NCBI GenBank assembly: GCA_001800945.1
Contig: MGWJ01000179.1
Span: 1 to 18,735, forward strand
Length of the DNA stretch: 18,735 bases
Direction of reading: 5' to 3'
From: Flavobacteria bacterium RIFCSPLOWO2_12_FULL_31_7
GTDB lineage: Bacteria; Bacteroidota; Bacteroidia; Flavobacteriales; Flavobacteriaceae
The position numbers and the translations under genes are program-made. Numbering within the stretch: the first letter of the stretch is position 1; each line of letters starts with the position of its first letter. The notes beneath the pieces were generated by a model, which saw only the letters and a program-made list of their open reading frames with translations, searched no databases and was not told the DNA's origin. Of this stretch, positions 14,604 to 18,735 are shown one piece after another.

Positions 14604-15341
14604 ATGAGCACAGTAGCAAAACTTGGTAAATTATATCTAATTCCTTGTACTTTATCTAATCCAGGTGAAATTACTATCAACCCATTTGATGTAATTCCAT
14701 CACAGGTAAAAAATTGTGTGGATCAAATTGATTATTATATTGTAGAACACGGCAAAACAGCTAGAAAATTTATTAAAAGTATTGCTCCAGAAAAAGTCCA
14801 AGCTTCCTTAACACTTTTCGAATTAAACAAACATACCGAAGTAAGTGAACATTACGAAATGATCAAACCCTTATTAAACGGAATTGATGTTGGCTTAATG
14901 AGCGAAGCAGGCTGTCCTGGAATTGCAGATCCGGGCGCCGTGATTGTAAAATTAGCTCATGAAAAAGGGATTCAAGTAGTACCTTTAGTAGGACCAAGTT
15001 CTATTTTATTAGCCTTGATGGCCAGCGGTATGAACGGACAAAGTTTTGCATTTACTGGCTATTTACCTATTGATAAGAATGAAAAGAAAACAGCTTTAAG
15101 AAACCTAGAAAAATGGTCGCAAGAAAAAAATCAGGCGCAAATTTTTATGGAAACACCTTATAGAAATAATAAATTTTTAGAAGATATTTTAGCTACACTT
15201 CATCCACAAACCAATCTATGTGTGGCGTGTGACATTACTTTACCAACAGAATTTATAAAAACAAAAACGGTAAACGACTGGAAAAAACAAAAGGTCGATT
15301 TACACAATCGACCTTGTATTTTTGTGATCCAAAAAAATTAA
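14604..15341 (+). CDS. RsmI-like SAM-dependent methyltransferase (tetrapyrrole methylase fold)
   Basis: A 245-residue protein of the tetrapyrrole methylase superfamily. It has GKLYLIPCTLSNPGEITI at the start, SEAGCPGIADPGA (100-112) and VPLVGPSSILLALMASGMNG (about 126-145), matching the rRNA 2'-O-methyltransferase RsmI, and FAFTGYLP after that. It differs from canonical RsmI in having no GTLYVVATPIGN-type opening and in carrying a different N-terminal half, so it may be the divergent paralogue found in Bacteroidota, with an unconfirmed target; RsmI itself methylates C1402 of 16S rRNA. It ends by overlapping the convergent transglycosylase gene by 4 bases. Confidence 0.85.
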   Translation: MSTVAKLGKLYLIPCTLSNPGEITINPFDVIPSQVKNCVDQIDYYIVEHGKTARKFIKSIAPEKVQASLTLFELNKHTEVSEHYEMIKPLLNGIDVGLMSEAGCPGIADPGAVIVKLAHEKGIQVVPLVGPSSILLALMASGMNGQSFAFTGYLPIDKNEKKTALRNLEKWSQEKNQAQIFMETPYRNNKFLEDILATLHPQTNLCVACDITLPTEFIKTKTVNDWKKQKVDLHNRPCIFVIQKN

Positions 15342-15976
15342 AGTATTACTTTCGCAAATCTATTAGGAGTAATATTGGAAGTATCATAACCATTAAATCG
15401 CTTAATGTAAGATTTTAAAGAGGTACCAAAACCATCTCTAAAACCATTTTTACCATTACTTCTAAGATACGTTTTTACAGAACTTGCACCTGCTAAATGG
15501 GCTGCGGCTAATAAACCTGATTCTGTAATTTTGATTCCGTTAATTACTCTACCAGAGTAATTTCTAATTTCTTTTCTTAATTCCCATTTATTGATGCTTA
15601 GTAAGGCTTCAATAGCTTTTTCTTGTAAAGCTGGGTTGTTAAGGAAGTTTTTAAAATCGTAAACACCAACATTTCGTAAAGTACTTCTTCCGAACTGATA
15701 TTTACCCATGTAGCCGTAAGCATTAACTAAATCATATATTCCAGCAGATTCTTTTACTGCTAATGCTTGTTTGAATCCTACAAAAGTTTTTCCAGTGTAA
15801 GGAATGCTGTGCGCTAACTTTTTCGATTCATCTTCTGAAGGTACTCGATAATCATAAACTTCTGTGTCTTCAATATGAAACCCGTCTACTGATTCATCTT
15901 TAAATGCACTAAAACCTGAACTAATTATGGCAATAAATGCAATTGCAACTCCAAAATAAAAAATGTCTTTTCTCAT
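15338..15976 (-). CDS. Exported lysozyme/lytic transglycosylase-like protein
   Basis: A 212-residue protein with one N-terminal hydrophobic stretch (about residues 5-22) that is a signal peptide or membrane anchor; there is no lipobox cysteine. After a disordered acidic stretch (26-60) comes a lysozyme-like segment: ALAVKESAGIYDLVNAYGYM (71-90) then GKYQFG, where Glu76 fits the catalytic glutamate and the YGYMGKYQFG pattern resembles transglycosylases. Later, LLAAAHLAGASSVKTYL (155-171) recalls the helical core near the substrate groove. It probably cleaves or binds peptidoglycan in the periplasm, an inference from pattern and not from clear family identity. The ATG at 15976 follows a structured leader with a strong -7 box. 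Its end overlaps the RsmI-like gene by 4 bases. Confidence 0.7.
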   Translation of the reverse strand: MRKDIFYFGVAIAFIAIISSGFSAFKDESVDGFHIEDTEVYDYRVPSEDESKKLAHSIPYTGKTFVGFKQALAVKESAGIYDLVNAYGYMGKYQFGRSTLRNVGVYDFKNFLNNPALQEKAIEALLSINKWELRKEIRNYSGRVINGIKITESGLLAAAHLAGASSVKTYLRSNGKNGFRDGFGTSLKSYIKRFNGYDTSNITPNRFAKVIL

Positions 15977-15989
15977 GTAAATTTATTTC

Positions 15990-16056
15990 TCAATTGGGCA
16001 AAAAACAAGTTTTTAACAACGTGTCTGATTGACATAAATTAGACAACACCAATTGA
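15990..16056 (-). promoter_or_regulatory. Structured 5' leader of the transglycosylase-like gene
   Basis: TCAATTGG (15990-15997) and CCAATTGA (16049-16056) are perfect 8-base inverted repeats. Between them TGTCT (16022-16026) and AGACA (16041-16045) form a second, nested stem. All of it lies between the -7 box and the ATG, so it would be in the RNA leader. It matches no riboswitch I recognise. Confidence 0.45.
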
Positions 16057-16067
16057 ATTAACTGGCG

Positions 16068-16075
16068 CAAAGATA
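16068..16075 (-). promoter_or_regulatory. -7 box of the transglycosylase-like gene
   Basis: The minus strand reads TTGTATCTTTGCGCC, with TATCTTTG a perfect match to the flavobacterial TANNTTTG box. No TTG lies at the ideal distance upstream, the nearest being 28 bases away. The implied leader is about 85 bases. Confidence 0.55.
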
Positions 16076-16212
16076 CAATTTTTTTTATTATTTTTCTGAA
16101 AATCAACTTGTTAACATATTTTTAAGAACCTAAAAATAGCCAAAAACACGCATAACCACGTTGACTCACAAGTCTTTATAAAATGAAAAATGTTGATAAT
16201 TTTTTTTAAATA

Positions 16213-16238
16213 TGAAATAAAAAACACTCAAAACGAGT
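16213..16238 (-). terminator. Weak intrinsic terminator after the sugar transferase
   Basis: On the minus strand ACTC and GAGT pair around a GTTTT loop and are followed by GTTTTTTATTT. The stem has only four pairs, so termination would be weak. It lies about 30 bases past the end of the sugar-transferase reading frame. Confidence 0.35.
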
Positions 16239-16266
16239 TAATAAAAAGAAGAAAAAGATTACATTT

Positions 16267-17649
16267 TTATTGACCTTTCATGTATAAAATAGTTCCAAAA
16301 GTTTTAACTGCGATATTAATATCTAGGAAAATATTTCGATGTTTGATGTAGTATAAATCATATTCCAATTTCATCAAACTATCTTCCAAAGTTTCACCAT
16401 AAGGATAATTAATTTGTGCCCATCCTGTTAAACCAGGTTTTACAATATGTCGGGTATGATATAATGGAATTTCACTTGCAATTTGATCTACAAATATTTT
16501 ACGTTACGGTCTTGGACCAATAATCGACATTTCCCCTTTTAATACGTTAATAAATTGAGGGAATTCATCAATCCTAGTTTTACGGAGTAATTTCCCAAAA
16601 GGTGTAATTCTACAATCGTTTGAAGTTGCGAAAACGGCTCCATTTTGTTCTGCATTCACAATCATGGTACGTAATTTATAAATTTGAAAAGGCACTTCTT
16701 TCCTTCCGATACGTTCTTGATGAAACAAAAGCGGTCCTTTATTCCAAATCAAATTAAATAGTAAGATAAACGGTGTAATCACAAATAATACGGAAAGGCC
16801 GAAAATTGAGACCACTACATCAATAATTCGAACTAATATCAAATATAGTCTGTTTTGTTTTTTGGTAAATGGAAAAAATTTATAAAGCGACTTATCCTTC
16901 AAATGTAAAGGAATTCTGTTAGTTAAATCTTCATAAACATCTTCATATTGCGTTATAGGAATGCCATTCTCTGAAACTTCTAATAATTTATTATATATAG
17001 CAATAGAAGTATTTTTCGAATCATCAGCCACTACAATTTCTGAAATAAAATTTGAGCTTAAAAAACTATGAGTATCTTCTAAATTCAATTGATAATCTAA
17101 AAGTAAACTGTTGGAATGGTTGACATCTACAGCAATAAATTTAACAATTTTAATGTGAGGGTCATTAACAGAAAGCTCCTTAGACAATTTATGAAAATCT
17201 TTACTTCGGCAAACTAATACTATAGGTTTGTAAAAACGTTTAGAGGCTAATAAATAAATATACAACAACCTCCAAACCGTTAAGGCTAATAAAATTACCA
17301 AAAAAAGTAAAAACAACTCAACTCTTTTTGCAGGAAAAGAAGGCGTAACTATAGGTGTGAAAATAAAAAACAGGGTGGTAAAAAAGGAAGTCAGCAATAA
17401 TCCTTTAGTAATTTTGTTAGCAAAACTGATAATAACCAAATTATACATTTCAAAAACTGTACCCAATAAATTCAGATAAATAGCTAAAACAGCAATCCAA
17501 TAATAATTTTGATATAACGCTGCGAAATATTTTAAATCGGTAAACGCGTGTAATAAAAATAAAAATCCCACAACAAAAAGCACATCAAAGAAGCGCAAGA
17601 GAATTTTGCGTTCTGAAATTTCGAAATGTTTTCTATATGGTTTTGTCAT
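16267..17649 (-). pseudogene. Exopolysaccharide/capsule initiating sugar-phosphate transferase, interrupted by an in-frame TAA
   Basis: A WbaP/WcaJ-type polyprenyl-phosphate sugar-phosphate transferase, which puts the first sugar-1-phosphate on the lipid carrier in the inner membrane. Four helices (about 15-135) and a CoA-binding-like domain (140-255) lead to the transferase domain, opened by a fifth hydrophobic helix (270-300). KLRTM, RKTRIDEFPQ with the catalytic Asp361-Glu362 pair, and MSIIGPRP follow. The frame then meets TAA at 16506-16504, where the family has GAA (Glu of GPRPE). Beyond it, in the same frame, 78 codons continue (RKIFVDQIASEIPLYHTRHI, then KPGLTGWAQINYPYGE) to a normal TAA at 16269-16267, giving 459 coding codons in total, the expected length. 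The 381-residue product lacks the conserved C-terminal part and is probably inactive. A sequencing error must be excluded. Confidence 0.85.
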
Positions 17650-17693
17650 TGCATTCTTTTGAAATCGAAATATACAGATAAATGCTTAAAAAG

Positions 17694-17723
17694 CAAACAT
17701 ATTTCATAGTATTATCGCAACAA
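17694..17723 (-). promoter_or_regulatory. Promoter of the sugar transferase gene
   Basis: TTG (17723-17721), exactly 19 bases, then TATGTTTG (17701-17694) is an ideal flavobacterial promoter. The -33 TTG lies inside the last codons of the upstream glycosyltransferase. Just past the box TGCTT and AAGCA form a small hairpin near the expected start of transcription. Confidence 0.6.
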
Positions 17724-18725
17724 TTTAAGCCATTGATTTTCAACAACTTTCCAATCCATCTGAGAAACTTTAGTTTTAGCACGACTACTAATTTCTCTTG
17801 TTAACTGTGGAAAATTGATTATAGTTTCAATTTGAGCAGCCATTGCAGCCGCATCATTAGCAGCAACCAAATAACCATTTTCTGGAGAAGTAATTAAAAA
17901 AGGTAAACCACCAACATTAGTTGAAACAACAGGCAAACCTAAAGCCATAGCTTCTAAAACACTCACAGGCATGTTATCAAAATGAGTAGTATTAATAAAA
18001 ATATCGTGATGTTGAGCTAAATCAGTCCAAGCTGCTTTGGATAATTTCCCTGTAAAATTTACGTTCAATTTCAATTGATTGGCGTATTTTTTTGTTTCTT
18101 CTAAACTTCCGTCTTTATCAGGTCCAACCATAGTTAAAGTTGTCTCAGGATATTTTTTTTGAAGCAAATGCAACACATCAATAGCCATAGTAGGATTATA
18201 AATGGTAGCAAAAGCACGAACCCAAAGTAATTTGGGATAAAAAACAGATCTTTCTTTGAAGGTATAATCAGAAACAGAAATAGCATTCGGAATACAAATG
18301 ACATTAGAAATTCCAAATTTTTCAAAATGAAATTTCAAATATTCCGATGGAGAAACATTTATATATGCAGGAAGGAACAACCACTTGCACAACTTAGGAC
18401 TCGAAAGTAATCTGTTAGGTAAATTACCACCATGTAAAATAGGAATATATTTAATACCTAACCATCTCGCCAACTGACTACTTAAAAAAGCAAACCAAAA
18501 AGCAGAAGTACTGTAAGTATCAATTAGTATATAATCGGAATTTCTATGTTTCAAGATTCCGAAAAGCATGTCAAAAAGTCTTAAAAAACTATTTCTTTTG
18601 GATGAATAAGAAACTACCTGAAAACCAGAATCAGACAAATGTGCGCCTAAAGTTTCAACCGTAGTGGCATTGATACCATGTTGAGAAAGTTTATTGCCTA
18701 GGTACAGGATCTTCATCTTCATCAT
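17712..18725 (-). CDS. Glycosyltransferase family 4 protein
   Basis: A 337-residue cytoplasmic, membrane-associated GT-B glycosyltransferase. The N-terminal acceptor domain begins MKILYLGNKLSQHGINATTV, with the glycine-containing first loop of the fold, and includes YIPILHGGN. The interdomain hinge has VSPSEYLKFHFEKFGI and ICIPNAIS. The nucleotide-sugar domain has LTMVGPDKDG, then NMPVSVLEAMALGLPVVSTN (251-270) and VGGLP, the GT4 donor-binding signature with the key Glu258. It adds a sugar to a lipid-linked surface polysaccharide precursor. The ATG at 18725 is used, but ATGs at 18722 and 18716 are also possible, and the last gives the most typical N-terminus. More genes of the polysaccharide locus probably lie beyond the right edge. 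Confidence 0.9.
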   Translation of the reverse strand: MMKMKILYLGNKLSQHGINATTVETLGAHLSDSGFQVVSYSSKRNSFLRLFDMLFGILKHRNSDYILIDTYSTSAFWFAFLSSQLARWLGIKYIPILHGGNLPNRLLSSPKLCKWLFLPAYINVSPSEYLKFHFEKFGISNVICIPNAISVSDYTFKERSVFYPKLLWVRAFATIYNPTMAIDVLHLLQKKYPETTLTMVGPDKDGSLEETKKYANQLKLNVNFTGKLSKAAWTDLAQHHDIFINTTHFDNMPVSVLEAMALGLPVVSTNVGGLPFLITSPENGYLVAANDAAAMAAQIETIINFPQLTREISSRAKTKVSQMDWKVVENQWLKLLR

Positions 18726-18735
18726 TTTTGATAGA

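Noticed and set aside
16061..16266. Possible replication origin in the gap left of the sugar transferase
   Set aside because: Only one near match to a DnaA box (TGTTGATAA at 16191-16199) and AT-rich runs are present; an origin needs a cluster.
16267..16503. Separate small gene downstream of the sugar-transferase stop
   Set aside because: It has no start codon near its beginning, and its residues continue the family alignment in the same frame, so it is the tail of one broken gene.

Overview
The window looks like chromosomal DNA of a member of the Flavobacteriaceae (Bacteroidota), probably Flavobacterium or a close relative. The evidence is strongly AT-rich DNA, genes packed with 1 to 8 base overlaps, almost no Shine-Dalgarno sequences, promoter-like sites of the flavobacterial type (TTG, about 19-22 bases, TANNTTTG), and flavobacterial-looking proteins. 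No rRNA, tRNA, CRISPR array, insertion sequence or phage gene was found. I could run no database search, so all family names come from motifs read by eye.

Positions 1-5656 (minus strand, read right to left): hisS (histidyl-tRNA synthetase), a MATE drug/sodium antiporter, a conserved-looking 76-residue acidic protein, a DUF4836-like lipoprotein, an ABC ATPase lacking the usual H-loop histidine, and the first 115 residues of its FtsX/MacB-type permease. The last three overlap or touch and form a likely lipoprotein/ATPase/permease unit at the envelope. Positions 5896-7552 (plus): a stand-alone MacB-like permease and an unknown 120-residue acidic protein with a TTG start. Positions 7589-8955 (minus): a GNAT acetyltransferase coupled to prmC (release-factor glutamine methyltransferase). 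Positions 8993-11257 (plus): ribD, a HAD phosphatase overlapping it, and a YigZ/IMPACT protein, probably one transcript from a promoter so close that ribD may be leaderless. Positions 11299-12460 (minus): a hotdog thioesterase followed by a class I methyltransferase. Positions 12697-15341 (plus): dnaA, a low-molecular-weight phosphotyrosine phosphatase and an RsmI-like tetrapyrrole-methylase-fold enzyme. Positions 15338-15976 (minus): an exported lysozyme/transglycosylase-like protein with a structured leader. Positions 16267-18725 (minus): a surface polysaccharide locus with a family 4 glycosyltransferase and an initiating sugar-phosphate transferase.

Three things stand out. First, the sugar-phosphate transferase is interrupted by one in-frame TAA exactly where the conserved Glu of the GPRPE motif belongs, and the remaining 78 codons follow intact in the same frame. 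Second, the stretch from about 4.2 to 11.3 kb is full of degenerate 7-base repeats: they fill most gene gaps, form a 27-base inverted repeat and a nearly 100-base imperfect palindrome, and two perfect four-copy tracts lie inside the coding sequence of prmC, in frame. Third, the lipoprotein/ABC unit at the left edge has a degenerate ATPase and no clear known counterpart. The rest is housekeeping sequence in a compact arrangement.
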